A DNA stretch of 64,000 bases from Flavobacteriales bacterium. Its GTDB lineage: Bacteria > Bacteroidota > Bacteroidia > Flavobacteriales_D > Crocinitomicaceae. Below the pieces are notes generated by a model. It made no database searches, had not been told where the DNA came from, and saw only the letters and a list, made by a program, of their open reading frames with translations. This document shows positions 16,151 through 25,342 of this stretch, piece after piece. The stretch spans positions 1-64,000 of the forward strand of contig CANMHB010000015.1 of NCBI GenBank assembly GCA_947497485.1, given 5' to 3'. The position numbers were made by a program, and so were the translations under genes. Every line of letters starts with the position of its first letter. Position 1 is the first letter of the stretch.

Positions 16151-18142
16151 ATGACAGAAAAAAGATATTTGAGTAAATCAAAATTTAAACTAGGATTGGA
16201 ATGTCCTACCAAATTGTATTATGCTGCTCAACCAGCAATCTACGAGAATCAACGATCGAACGATCCATTTCTGATGGCATTAGCTGATGGTGGATTCCAA
16301 GTGGAAGAATTGGCAAGATTGGAATTTCCAGATGGCGTGTTAATCCAAGCAGAACATTGGCAATATGATGAGGCGGTTCGACAAACAGAAGAATTGTTGG
16401 AACGTGAGAATGTCGTCATTTTTGAAGGGGCCTTTCGATTCGAACATTTGTTCATTCGCGCTGATGTAGTGGTGAAAAAAGGAAACAATATTCAGTTAAT
16501 CGAAGTCAAAGCAAAGTCCTTTGATCCTGAAGTGACACAATTTGTTGGTAAAAGAGGTGATTTGGACAGCAAATGGAAACCGTATTTATTTGATGTTGCT
16601 TTTCAGCAATTTGTCATTCAAAAAATGTGTCCAAGTTTTTCGATAACTTCCTTTTTAATGTTGGCGGATAAAAGTAAACACGCCAAAATAAATCAATTAA
16701 ACCAATGTTTCCGAATTTCTAAGAGTGGTGACAAACGCAAGGATACCATTCGATTGGTTTCCAGTATAGCAGAAATAGGAGGGGAGTCCGTTTTGTCTAA
16801 AATTGATATTTCAGATTTGGTTTTGGATATCCAACAAGGGAAATATAAGTACAGCAAACAATCGACAACTGACTTCTCTGAGTTAGTCGAGCGTTTTTCC
16901 GAGGCTTACGTAACACATACAAAATTGGAAAGACCATTTGTTTATTCTACGTGTAAAGCATGTGAGTTTAAATGTAGTGAAGGAAGTACGAAACAATCGG
17001 GTTTCAAAGAATGTTGGACATCGGCCTATCAATGGACTGACGAAGAGTTTCAGAGACCGAAACTATTTGATGTATGGAATTTCAAATCGGGAACAAGAAT
17101 CCTTGAAAATTTTGGAGTCATTCACATGGATGAACTAACGAAAGAAATTTATCCGCTTAAAATGGAAGCCGGTAAAATGAGTGGCACCGAACGTCAATGG
17201 CTTCAAATAGAAAAGACCGTAGAACAAGACGATTCCATTTTCGTTATGAAGGATGAACTAAAAGCTGAAATAGCAAGTTGGCAATTCCCACTTCATTTTA
17301 TCGATTTTGAAACGAGTACTGTTGCGATACCTTTTAATGTAAATCGACGTCCATACGAACAGATTGCTTTTCAATTTTCTCATCACAAGATAACGGAAGA
17401 CGGGACTATTTTCCATGAAACAGAATACATCAATGTCCAGCCGGGGATGTTTCCGAATTTTGAGTTTGTCCGAGCATTGAAGGACGCTTTGGGTGAGGTG
17501 GGTACCATTTTTCGTTATTCGACCCATGAAAACTCTGTCTTAAATGCCATTTACAATCAATTATTGGAGAGTGATGAAGTTGACAGAAACGAACTATGTG
17601 CATTCATTCAAACGATTACTCAAAGCACAAAGAATAGTGTAACTGAATGGCTGGGAGAACGAAATATGGTGGATTTATGTGAAGTGTATAAATCTTTTTA
17701 TTTTGATCCAAACACCAAAGGTTCGAATTCCATCAAAGCAGTTTTACCAGCATTGATGAAGCGAAGTGAATTTTTAAAAACCAAATACAGTCAAGAAATC
17801 GGAAAAATTGGGCTGACATCTAAGAATTTTTCACCAAGCCACATTTGGTTAAGCCTTGATAAAACAGGTGAAGTGAATCCCTACAAATCCTTACCACAAG
17901 TGTTTAACGAATGGACAAACGATGAACTAGATGAAATTTTCAGCGACATGGAAGACCTCAATAATGGAGGCGCTGCATTAACTGCTTACGGGTTCATTCA
18001 ATACACCGACATGAGCGAAAACGAACGGAACTCACTTGCTAACGCTCTACTTCGTTACTGCGAACTGGACACCCTCGCCATGGTGATGATATATGAGCAT
18101 TTTTTGGAGGTTGTAGGTAACAAGAAATTTAAAGATTCGTAA
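16151..18142 (+). CDS. DUF2779 protein: Cas4/RecB-like nuclease plus DEDD exonuclease
   Basis: 663 residues. The N-terminal half has SKSKFKLGLECPTKLYYAA with Cys18, a LIRADVVVKKG / IQLIEVKAKS pair that looks like the D and ExK catalytic elements of RecB/Cas4 nucleases, and a later CKACEFKC plus FKECW cluster near 268-288. Together with Cys18 this resembles the four-cysteine iron-sulfur site of Cas4-type enzymes. The C-terminal half (DUF2779, PF11074) carries HFIDFET (DxE), FRYSTHENSV and YCELDTLAMVMI, consistent with a DEDDy 3'-5' exonuclease. Catalytic assignments are by eye. Last gene of a four-gene operon; its 3' end overlaps a convergent gene by 14 bases. Confidence 0.75.
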   Translation: MTEKRYLSKSKFKLGLECPTKLYYAAQPAIYENQRSNDPFLMALADGGFQVEELARLEFPDGVLIQAEHWQYDEAVRQTEELLERENVVIFEGAFRFEHLFIRADVVVKKGNNIQLIEVKAKSFDPEVTQFVGKRGDLDSKWKPYLFDVAFQQFVIQKMCPSFSITSFLMLADKSKHAKINQLNQCFRISKSGDKRKDTIRLVSSIAEIGGESVLSKIDISDLVLDIQQGKYKYSKQSTTDFSELVERFSEAYVTHTKLERPFVYSTCKACEFKCSEGSTKQSGFKECWTSAYQWTDEEFQRPKLFDVWNFKSGTRILENFGVIHMDELTKEIYPLKMEAGKMSGTERQWLQIEKTVEQDDSIFVMKDELKAEIASWQFPLHFIDFETSTVAIPFNVNRRPYEQIAFQFSHHKITEDGTIFHETEYINVQPGMFPNFEFVRALKDALGEVGTIFRYSTHENSVLNAIYNQLLESDEVDRNELCAFIQTITQSTKNSVTEWLGERNMVDLCEVYKSFYFDPNTKGSNSIKAVLPALMKRSEFLKTKYSQEIGKIGLTSKNFSPSHIWLSLDKTGEVNPYKSLPQVFNEWTNDELDEIFSDMEDLNNGGAALTAYGFIQYTDMSENERNSLANALLRYCELDTLAMVMIYEHFLEVVGNKKFKDS

Positions 18143-18413
18143 TAATTCCACTTTTTAAATTTAAAATTTTGAAACCTAAATTATTTAAATAGTCAACTGC
18201 CATTTGTGATTGGAAATTATTAGGAGAGTTATCAATATAATTACCATTCGCAAAATAATTAGCTTCACTTAAAATGCGTTTAACAGGGTACAGAAAATCT
18301 TCATATTCTAATGCCCAAGTTTGTAATTTATTCGTACTTGGATGATTTTCAAGGTTTAATTTTATAATTGCTTGAAAAATGTGTTCTCTAGTGATGTTAG
18401 TTGGTACAGGCAT
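18129..18413 (-). CDS. Small protein resembling the ScoMcrA-like N-terminal head domain
   Basis: 94 residues (MPVPTNITREHIFQAIIKLN; then EDFLYPVKRILSEANYFANG). The pattern P-x-NITREHIxxAIxK and YPVKxILSxA is the signature of the N-terminal head domain found on some McrA/HNH-type modification-dependent restriction enzymes. Here it is free-standing. It converges on the DUF2779 gene and is divergent from an HNH gene that starts 56 bases away, so the pair may be a split McrA-like enzyme (inference). Confidence 0.6.
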   Translation of the reverse strand: MPVPTNITREHIFQAIIKLNLENHPSTNKLQTWALEYEDFLYPVKRILSEANYFANGNYIDNSPNNFQSQMAVDYLNNLGFKILNLKSGIITNL

Positions 18414-18469
18414 AATTAATAAATATTATTTTCAATAAAAATAGAATAAAAACGATAAATAGACTGATT

Positions 18470-18892
18470 ATGAGCAATGAAGAATTTAATTATGTTGAGA
18501 AACCAATTGATAAATTAAAATCTAATTTTAATGAGAGAAAAAGGAAAAATTTGAATGGTTTTATAGATTTTGAAGATTTTTATAATTGGTTTGTAAGCCA
18601 AAAAAAGACTTGTTTTTATTGTGGAATTGATGAATATATTGTGCAAAGAATCGTTGTTACATCAATCCTTACTTCAAATAGATTTCCGTTAAATGGAATA
18701 TTGAAACAAGGCAGGAGTAGAGGTATGTGGTTGGAAGTTGATCGTCTTGACCCTAAAAATAATTATTCAAGAGAAAATTGTGTGCTTTGTTGCTACTTTT
18801 GTAATAACGACAAAAGTGATGTTTTTAACGGTTTAGAGTACAAGAGATTCTTCCAAAATAGAAATCAGTACCTTAGGGACTTAATAAAATAA
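18470..18892 (+). CDS. HNH-type endonuclease-like protein
   Basis: 140 residues. KKTCFYCGID provides a CxxC knuckle, and WLEVDRLDPKNNYSRENCVL followed by CCYFCNNDKSDVF supplies the HNH-like (VDRLDP...N...C..CN..K) core with the second CxxC. The first catalytic His of canonical HNH is replaced by Asp/Arg in VDRLDP, as in many phage HNH proteins, so activity is uncertain. It has a divergent McrA-head-like neighbour. Confidence 0.7.
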   Translation: MSNEEFNYVEKPIDKLKSNFNERKRKNLNGFIDFEDFYNWFVSQKKTCFYCGIDEYIVQRIVVTSILTSNRFPLNGILKQGRSRGMWLEVDRLDPKNNYSRENCVLCCYFCNNDKSDVFNGLEYKRFFQNRNQYLRDLIK

Positions 18893-18897
18893 AAAGT

Positions 18898-19116
18898 ATG
18901 AATAAGAAACATTATGTAATTTACTTTGAAAATGGAAGCGTCAAGACTTTAAAATCGAAAGAATGGGCGGACCAAAACCGTGATTGTTTTAAGCATTCAT
19001 TTATTGGTAATGATATTCCAACATCAAATGAGATTGATCGATATTTAGTATCGGAGCAAGGGTTTTCTCTAGTTTCTGACAGTGAGAAATTTGTTTGTTT
19101 CAAACTCGTCAACTAA
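18898..19116 (+). CDS. Small hypothetical protein
   Basis: 72 residues, ATG at 18898, five bases after the HNH-like gene stop. Soluble (YVIYFENGSVKTLKSKEWAD), no motif. Its closeness to the HNH gene suggests co-transcription, possibly as an inhibitor or accessory protein. Confidence 0.45.
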   Translation: MNKKHYVIYFENGSVKTLKSKEWADQNRDCFKHSFIGNDIPTSNEIDRYLVSEQGFSLVSDSEKFVCFKLVN

Positions 19117-19216
19117 GGAATAGTTTAAAATAGAGGTTAATATTTTTCTTAGATTAATAATATGTTTCAGAGGACGAGTGTTCTGCTGAGGTTCACTATC
19201 AACTTAAAATAAAACC

Positions 19217-19492
19217 ATGATAAACGTTATTTTTTATACAATAGAGGAGAATAGTACAAGTGATCTTATTGATCGATTTCATTCAGATTACCCCAATTCA
19301 GTGAGTGAATATAATTCTGAAGAAAGCGAGTTGGTATTTAAAAATGTCGCTGACAAAGTGGAAGACGTAGACACTTTTCTATGTGAAGAGATTTGTCATG
19401 AATTTGAAGTGTGCTGTTACATTAAAAACCTTGAAAATAATACATCTAAGAATTATTATTACGACGAGGAAGACGAGTGGTTCGAAAAGTAA
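19217..19492 (+). CDS. Small very acidic hypothetical protein
   Basis: 91 residues with a high content of Asp and Glu (EYNSEESELVFKNVADKVED; ending YYYDEEDEWFEK). Predicted strongly acidic pI, reminiscent of DNA-mimic or anti-restriction proteins, but composition is the only evidence. Confidence 0.45.
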   Translation: MINVIFYTIEENSTSDLIDRFHSDYPNSVSEYNSEESELVFKNVADKVEDVDTFLCEEICHEFEVCCYIKNLENNTSKNYYYDEEDEWFEK

Positions 19493-19595
19493 ATACTTTT
19501 AAAAACCTCATTAATTAAGCTTACCGCTCTATTAACAATTAGTGAATTTTGTAAATAAATACTAAGTATTGACGTATATTTTTTATATTCGTCCA

Positions 19596-20102
19596 ATGAC
19601 CCCAAAGATTGAACTTAATGGCAGTGCTTCCGTGAATTATCTCATTCATGGACAAGATCTGAACTTAAGTTTTAACTTTCCTGATGCTTGGTTTGTTTGT
19701 ATTCGGTATAATCCAGTTCCCGCGACCGAGAAATTCCGAAAAGGTTCCTTTTGGTGGTTTCAACAACTGCATTGGTTTAAAAGAACGGGTACCTTTCAAT
19801 CGAAGGTCAATGTGTTTTATCCTCAGTTAAGTGTATTTGTTTTTGGATGGGGATTGAAAAAAATCACCATTCCACTAAAGGTTGATACGGTTCATTTGAA
19901 GAATGAGCTTCCAGTCATTCAACTACCAAAGATTCAAAGGGAGTTTCCTCGAGTTCCGAAGATTCAAATCGCGGGATATCAAAAGATTGCATATCCCAAA
20001 TTAAAACAATTCGTACCAATTAAAAATATCGCATCCATTCCATCCATTCATCTTCCGTGGATGGAATTGGAACAACGTCTAATCGCTAAGAAAATTAAAT
20101 AA
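19596..20102 (+). CDS. Hypothetical basic protein, first gene of the DUF4407 operon
   Basis: 168 residues from ATG at 19596; an upstream TTG is less likely. The N-terminal half is beta-rich and aromatic (FWWFQQLHWFKRTGTFQSKV). The C-terminal third is a proline/lysine pattern (LPKIQREFPRVPKIQ, YPKLKQFVPIKN) that may be extended and bind a partner. No family recognised. It ends 8 bases before the DUF4407 gene. Confidence 0.55.
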   Translation: MTPKIELNGSASVNYLIHGQDLNLSFNFPDAWFVCIRYNPVPATEKFRKGSFWWFQQLHWFKRTGTFQSKVNVFYPQLSVFVFGWGLKKITIPLKVDTVHLKNELPVIQLPKIQREFPRVPKIQIAGYQKIAYPKLKQFVPIKNIASIPSIHLPWMELEQRLIAKKIK

Positions 20103-20110
20103 AACAAGCC

Positions 20111-21376
20111 ATGGAAAATCCTACGTATCTTCAATCAGTGAGTAAAATCACAAGAACACTTTGGTGGTGTGCTGGTGCTGATGAACATTTTTTAAGTAAA
20201 TCTCCCATGCAAGACCGTGTAAAATATGCGGGAATTGGTGGAATCGTATTGTGCACTGGTTTATTGGCTGCTTTCTCGGGTGGATTTGCATTTTACACGA
20301 TTTTTGGACCAAAAAACAATGCCATTCATGATACGTTTAGTTGGGGTGCATTGATTGGTTCGGCTGTATTTGCTGTCGTTTGGGGTTTGATTATTTTGAA
20401 CTTGGATCGATTTATTGTTTCCTCAACAGGAAAAGGTGATGGAACAGATAAAGTGACTTTAAAAGAGTTTGGACAAGCGATTCCACGAATCATCATTGCC
20501 TTAATCTTGGGCCTTGCCATTTCTGCTCCTTTGGAAATTAAAATCTTGGAATCGGAAATTGATTCTGAACTCAGCGCCTACCAGAAGGAATATGCGGAGA
20601 AATTGAATCAGCAAACGGACATTCTCTTCAAGCAAAAAGTTGCCAAATTGGAGAAAGACAAGGCTGAATACGAGAAAAAACTTCAGTCTTACGAGAAGGA
20701 GTTAAAGGTGTATGATGACGAAATTGATCAATTGGTTACCCGTCAACAATTAGAAATGCAGGATAAACGTGCTTATGGTTTTGGTCCAGTTGCGCGAAAA
20801 ATGCAAGCGGACATCGAAACAAAAAGAACGGAGAAGGACAAGTTTATTAAACTGAAATCTGCTGAAGTAGGATCTTGGAGAAAACAATTGGATTTTGCAG
20901 ATGGACAAATCAACCGCAATTCAGATGACTTGCGCGAAGCATACAAAGAAAATGAAACACGTTCACATGGTTATGATGGGTTATTAAAACGCATCCAAAT
21001 TTCACATGAGATTGGTGGGTGGATTCCTTGGTTGATTTTAGGTGTTTTTCTTTGCATCGAAATGGGACCTATTTTCTTTAAAATGATGTTAAACAAGGGT
21101 CCATATGATTACATGGTTGAAAACTACAATAAACTGCGTCAAGTGGAAGCTGGAGTTATCTCTGAAACGAAATTATATGAGAGTGCAAATGGCGTGCTTC
21201 ACATGGAGAAATATACCTACCTCGATTATGAAAGTGCCAAAGCCGATCGCGAGGAGAAAATGAAGAGTCAAGTGAATTTAAATAAGCAAGTAATCGAAGA
21301 ATGGGAAATTGAAAAAATGAAGGAAATCAAAGCCGACCCTAAAAAATTCTTTGACAACGAAAATCCAACAGCTTAA
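20111..21376 (+). CDS. DUF4407 membrane protein with coiled coil
   Basis: 421 residues. WWCAGADEHFLSKSP at the N-terminus is the DUF4407 (PF14362) signature. Transmembrane helices lie at about 40-62, 75-97 and 120-140. A long charged coiled coil (about 150-285, EKLNQQTDILFKQKVAKLEK and onward) leads to a fourth helix (about 300-322, IPWLILGVFLCIEMGPIFFK). Topology: two halves of membrane bundle joined by a coiled-coil stalk. The family has no established function. It heads a run of overlapping or adjacent membrane genes. Confidence 0.85.
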   Translation: MENPTYLQSVSKITRTLWWCAGADEHFLSKSPMQDRVKYAGIGGIVLCTGLLAAFSGGFAFYTIFGPKNNAIHDTFSWGALIGSAVFAVVWGLIILNLDRFIVSSTGKGDGTDKVTLKEFGQAIPRIIIALILGLAISAPLEIKILESEIDSELSAYQKEYAEKLNQQTDILFKQKVAKLEKDKAEYEKKLQSYEKELKVYDDEIDQLVTRQQLEMQDKRAYGFGPVARKMQADIETKRTEKDKFIKLKSAEVGSWRKQLDFADGQINRNSDDLREAYKENETRSHGYDGLLKRIQISHEIGGWIPWLILGVFLCIEMGPIFFKMMLNKGPYDYMVENYNKLRQVEAGVISETKLYESANGVLHMEKYTYLDYESAKADREEKMKSQVNLNKQVIEEWEIEKMKEIKADPKKFFDNENPTA

Positions 21377-21381
21377 TCCAC

Positions 21382-22398
21382 TTGATCGATTCATTTGCCA
21401 TATCGTTATTGGGCTTAGAACCGCAATGCTATCAGCAAGCAAGTGCGACCGAAAAAGGCAGCATTAAACTGGTGTTATACGCGTTTGTGGGTATTTGTAT
21501 CTTGTCTTTAACATCAACCTTTTTAATTGGATTGTTTGTTTCGGGGAGGTACTATTACGCCATACCAATTTCCTTGCTTGGAACCTATATTTTGATCAGT
21601 ATCTTTCGATTTTCATTGATTTTAATTAAACCTGAAATCAAATTCATTAGCCGTTTAAATGAAGTGGTCTTGAAAACAACGTGGAAAGAAAAATGGACCA
21701 AATTCAAAGCGAGCATCAGTGGTATTCGAACTCGATTGAAAAACATCCGATGGAATACCAATGTGGCGATTCCTGGGTTTACCATTTTTTTTCGTTTGCT
21801 TTATTTGGGCTTGTTGGCATTCGTTATCATTTTTCCGATGACCGTTCTTTCGAATTGGTCAGATGCGATTTCGTACAACGAACAACTGAGAGAAAAAGCT
21901 CTTTCTACCTATGAGAATGCAGAATTGTCCTTTCAAAAGCAAACGCAACAATTTTATTCTTCCAGTGATTTGACGGAACGAATGTCTTGGTATGAGGAAA
22001 AAGTAAGTCATGAGTATTTTACCATGAAGCTTTTCGTGAGAGCATTGAGTTATTCCTCCTTTGGATTAATCTCACTTGTGGTTTTTGGACTTTTTATCAT
22101 TCCTCATTTTTTATTGTTTCGACTGATGCGAAAAAGTGATTACCAATATGTCCCTTCAGTAAATGCTTATTTTGAATCGATTATTACGAGTGACTTTAAC
22201 TCTTTACAACAAGATGCGAAACACATTTTGCAATCGAAGGGATTTCAAGTAGATGCATTGAATCTGAATTTCTTGACGAAAAATCATCCCTATTTAATTC
22301 ATGAGCAAGAAGTGAAACCGCTCGAAAATGTCACTTGGAAATCTTGGCAGGAGAAAATAACTGTTCCAAACGAGCCTAAAATTGAAGTAACTCCTTGA
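21382..22398 (+). CDS. Four-helix membrane protein, DUF4407-like layout
   Basis: 338 residues starting at a TTG 5 bases after the DUF4407 stop; no closer ATG fits. Hydrophobic helices at about 28-52, 58-80, 135-158 and 218-245, with a charged middle (ISYNEQLREKALSTYENAEL) between helix 3 and 4. The N-terminal LGLEPQCYQQASATEKG followed by two helices mirrors the DUF4407 neighbour, suggesting a distant paralogue or partner. The stop overlaps the next start (TTGA). Confidence 0.65.
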   Translation: MIDSFAISLLGLEPQCYQQASATEKGSIKLVLYAFVGICILSLTSTFLIGLFVSGRYYYAIPISLLGTYILISIFRFSLILIKPEIKFISRLNEVVLKTTWKEKWTKFKASISGIRTRLKNIRWNTNVAIPGFTIFFRLLYLGLLAFVIIFPMTVLSNWSDAISYNEQLREKALSTYENAELSFQKQTQQFYSSSDLTERMSWYEEKVSHEYFTMKLFVRALSYSSFGLISLVVFGLFIIPHFLLFRLMRKSDYQYVPSVNAYFESIITSDFNSLQQDAKHILQSKGFQVDALNLNFLTKNHPYLIHEQEVKPLENVTWKSWQEKITVPNEPKIEVTP

Positions 22399-23696
22399 AA
22401 ACCATCATTACATATTATAAAGGGGTACTACGTTCCCAATTCTCCACTCACTACAATAAAGAGTTGGGCAAGGAACACCGACGAATTTTAAGTCACATTC
22501 GCTTGGAGCCAACGTTTGAACTGCATGCTTCTGAGCTTATTACCGAAGAAGAGTACCGCGCTTTTGAGCTGTCCTATCAGGAAGCGCCATATATTCGCTT
22601 AGATGAGCGAATTGTTGTGGAGTACTTTAATCAAACGGATGCGCAGGATGGCAAACGCATGTATGCAGATGCTTTGTTTATGGGCTTGGAAAAGGATCCA
22701 ACGATTATCGATGAAAACGAAATCGATTGGAAAGAATTAACGTTAGATCAAGTTCCTCCTAGGTATTTGCATGAGTGTTTTATTGCGTATGTCAATGGAA
22801 CAAATCATGGTAGAATCTGTGGGCCTGTCGTTTTAAAGCGTGTTCAACAAATCGATGAAAAAGGAATAGAGGTTTTTGAAAAAGCGGATTCGGATGCCAG
22901 CCGTGCTTTAGCATTGGAGCGACAAGGTTGTTTTCAAACTTCTAGGGGATGTACATCTAAGTTTTTCGGATTTAATTCCTGGTTGAAAAATTGGATTAAC
23001 TCCATCACGAGAGGAGTGTTTGGTGCTAATTTCATCGGGAACGAACCAAACGGTTGTTTGCCATCTCTCTTCCCAAGTGGATGTTCAGGAGCAGGATGTC
23101 AACGTTTTGGATGCGGTATTCTCAGTTTATTAGCTGCATTGGCATTTATAGCGTGGTTGCTTAAATTTCTATTCTTTGGTGGAGTAGACACTTCCAATCT
23201 GAAACAAGATGAGGTTGTGGAACGCATCGTTCACGACACGATTTACATTGAGAAAAACTCGAAGGTCGATACCGTCACTTATGTAGATGAAACGACGAAT
23301 ACAACGGTGAAGATGTTGAGTTTGCCAAATGTTCAATTCGAGAAAAATAAATCCATTTTATTGCGTTCATCCATCCCTCAATTGAATCAATTGGCGGCAT
23401 ACCTAATCGAAAATAAAGAAATTAAGGCGGAAATCATTGGTCATACCGATAGCGATGGTGATTCGGAAGCAAACCGAATTTTATCGCAGGGAAGAGCGGA
23501 GGAGGTGAGACAATACCTCATTCAAAATGGCGTTCAGCCATGGCGCATTAAAGCAACAGGAAAAGGCGAGACGGAATCAATTACAGAAAACAAAACGGCT
23601 GAAGGTCGCGCAATGAATAGGAGGGTAGAGGTAAAACTTTCTCAGTCCAATTCAACAAAAACAACGCGTACTAGAGAAGAAGGAAGGATAGAATAA
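22395..23696 (+). CDS. Membrane-anchored OmpA-family protein
   Basis: 433 residues from TTG at 22395, overlapping the upstream stop. The cytoplasmic part (1-240) ends in a Cys/Gly-rich linker (GCTSKFFGFNSWLKNW, SGCSGAGCQRFGCG). A single membrane helix (about 246-266, LSLLAALAFIAWLLKFLFFG) follows. The C-terminus (about 310-420) is an OmpA/MotB peptidoglycan-binding domain: VQFEKNKSILL, IIGHTDSDGDSEANRILSQG, RAEEVRQYL, then AEGRAMNRRVEVKL. It would fix the complex to the cell wall. The order cytoplasmic-TM-OmpA recalls stator-like proteins. Confidence 0.8.
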   Translation: MKTIITYYKGVLRSQFSTHYNKELGKEHRRILSHIRLEPTFELHASELITEEEYRAFELSYQEAPYIRLDERIVVEYFNQTDAQDGKRMYADALFMGLEKDPTIIDENEIDWKELTLDQVPPRYLHECFIAYVNGTNHGRICGPVVLKRVQQIDEKGIEVFEKADSDASRALALERQGCFQTSRGCTSKFFGFNSWLKNWINSITRGVFGANFIGNEPNGCLPSLFPSGCSGAGCQRFGCGILSLLAALAFIAWLLKFLFFGGVDTSNLKQDEVVERIVHDTIYIEKNSKVDTVTYVDETTNTTVKMLSLPNVQFEKNKSILLRSSIPQLNQLAAYLIENKEIKAEIIGHTDSDGDSEANRILSQGRAEEVRQYLIQNGVQPWRIKATGKGETESITENKTAEGRAMNRRVEVKLSQSNSTKTTRTREEGRIE

Positions 23697-25339
23697 TGGC
23701 AAATCCGTTTATAAAATATTACAAAGCCGAATTTACCGGAATCTTTCACACACGTGAGCGAGCAAGTCTTCCGTTTCATCATTTTAGTGAAATAGAATGG
23801 GAACAACTGAAAATTACGCAGGTAGAAACGATTGAACCCTACGATTCTTGGGAACATCAAACCAGTAACAGTTGGTACCGTAAAAAAATGAAGCCAAACA
23901 AGAATTGGTTCCAATCCCGTCAATGGGTTTCTCGTTGGCCAAAATTGATCACGCAAAAGGATTTCCCGTGGATTCGATCCGTTAAATGGCAGTTTCCTGT
24001 AAGCAGAAAGAGAACCCATTTGATTATTCCGCTCAACGAACAATTTCAATTACAAGAGGAATTACATGAAGTGGTTTTAAAGCGCATTCAATTAATAGAT
24101 CATGGAAAGGAATGGTTTGGAGGAATGCGAGAAGCGAAGGGAATCATTTATTTTCAAATCCACCTTCAACCGGAAAAACCAAAATCTATTCCAGCTGCGG
24201 CAGTTCCATTAGCTACAACCATTCAAGAGACCATTACTCCAGCAGTTGAAAATGCACCTTCGGTTACGAATCTTTGGTCCATCAATCAAGACTTAGATAC
24301 GTCGAGTGCGATTGCTCCCATTCAACAACCATTAACCATGAGTCCGAAAGGAAATCGCAAATGGCGTTGGTTCATGTTGATTTGGTTGCTACTATGCTTG
24401 TGGAAATTCCCAGTACTCTTCGTTCCAAGTCTCATTATTTTCGGAGCTATTGCTTTTTACCGTTATTTCCGAAAAGCATGTCTTGGACTCTTAGCGTCTT
24501 TATTTATTTTTGGATTAGCTGGGTTCTTATTATTTCAATACTTGCCAAAATCGCAGGATGATAAGCGAACAACAGATAAAAAAGATGGAACGATTAAGAT
24601 TTTACCACCGAAGAAAACCGATGGAAATGACTTGCTCACTGAAAAACAAGTCGATTGGTGGGATTTCTTTAGTAATTTTTACCAAGTATCATACAACACA
24701 TCAAGTCTATCCTTTTTCGATAGTGAGCAATTTCATGCACAAGCAGTTCAAGAAATTTCTACTAATTCAAGTGTGGCGTTTTTTACAGAACTATATCAGA
24801 AATTGGAATCAAATGATGCAAGCAAGTTGGATAGCTTAGTTGAACTTTTCAAAAACAGAATAGAAGAAAAGCAACTTTCACCGATAAAGAGCGCGGAAAT
24901 GGTCACGACCTTCATTCAGGAAATTCCTTATTTCTTGGTGCATGATTTGGATTGTAAGACCGCAGTTGCTACGTCTAATTCAGATTTCATGACGCAATAC
25001 CACAGTGAAAACAAGCCTTGTCTACCGAATATTCCAGGTGGTGTTCAATCGCCTTATGAGTTTGTACATAACTTGAAAGGAGATTGTGACACTAGAAGTC
25101 TATTGGCATTTACCATCTTGAAAAAACTGGGAATTTCCGCATCCGTTTGGGTGAGCGAAACATACGGACACAGCATTGTTGGCGTTGGTCTGCCAGTTGG
25201 CGCAGGATCCTACAAAGAAATCAATGGGGTCAAGCATTACGCAACAGAATTGACAGCAAAAGGATTCCGTTTGGGGATGATTTCACCCGAAAACCAAAAC
25301 ATGTCAAATTGGGATATTACTTTATTTTATAATCGTTAA
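23696..25339 (+). CDS. Membrane protein with C-terminal transglutaminase-like domain
   Basis: 547 residues, ATG overlapping the previous TAA by one base. The N-terminus (KYYKAEFTGIF) resembles that of the preceding OmpA gene (TYYKGVLRSQF), suggesting a shared domain. Two or three helices lie near 220-285 (FMLIWLLLCLWKFPVLFVPS onward). The C-terminal domain has LKGDCDTRSLLAF (catalytic Cys context), ETYGHSIVGVG (His) and HYATELTAKGF (acid), the triad layout of transglutaminase/bacterial cysteine-protease folds, located beyond the last helix. Probably peptidase-like; the substrate is unknown. Confidence 0.75.
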   Translation: MANPFIKYYKAEFTGIFHTRERASLPFHHFSEIEWEQLKITQVETIEPYDSWEHQTSNSWYRKKMKPNKNWFQSRQWVSRWPKLITQKDFPWIRSVKWQFPVSRKRTHLIIPLNEQFQLQEELHEVVLKRIQLIDHGKEWFGGMREAKGIIYFQIHLQPEKPKSIPAAAVPLATTIQETITPAVENAPSVTNLWSINQDLDTSSAIAPIQQPLTMSPKGNRKWRWFMLIWLLLCLWKFPVLFVPSLIIFGAIAFYRYFRKACLGLLASLFIFGLAGFLLFQYLPKSQDDKRTTDKKDGTIKILPPKKTDGNDLLTEKQVDWWDFFSNFYQVSYNTSSLSFFDSEQFHAQAVQEISTNSSVAFFTELYQKLESNDASKLDSLVELFKNRIEEKQLSPIKSAEMVTTFIQEIPYFLVHDLDCKTAVATSNSDFMTQYHSENKPCLPNIPGGVQSPYEFVHNLKGDCDTRSLLAFTILKKLGISASVWVSETYGHSIVGVGLPVGAGSYKEINGVKHYATELTAKGFRLGMISPENQNMSNWDITLFYNR

Positions 25340-25342
25340 ACT

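Noticed and set aside
20111..23696. Zorya system (ZorA/ZorB)
   Set aside because: TM-OmpA is ZorB-like in layout, but the companion is DUF4407, not MotA/ZorA, and no ZorC/D/E homologue is present.
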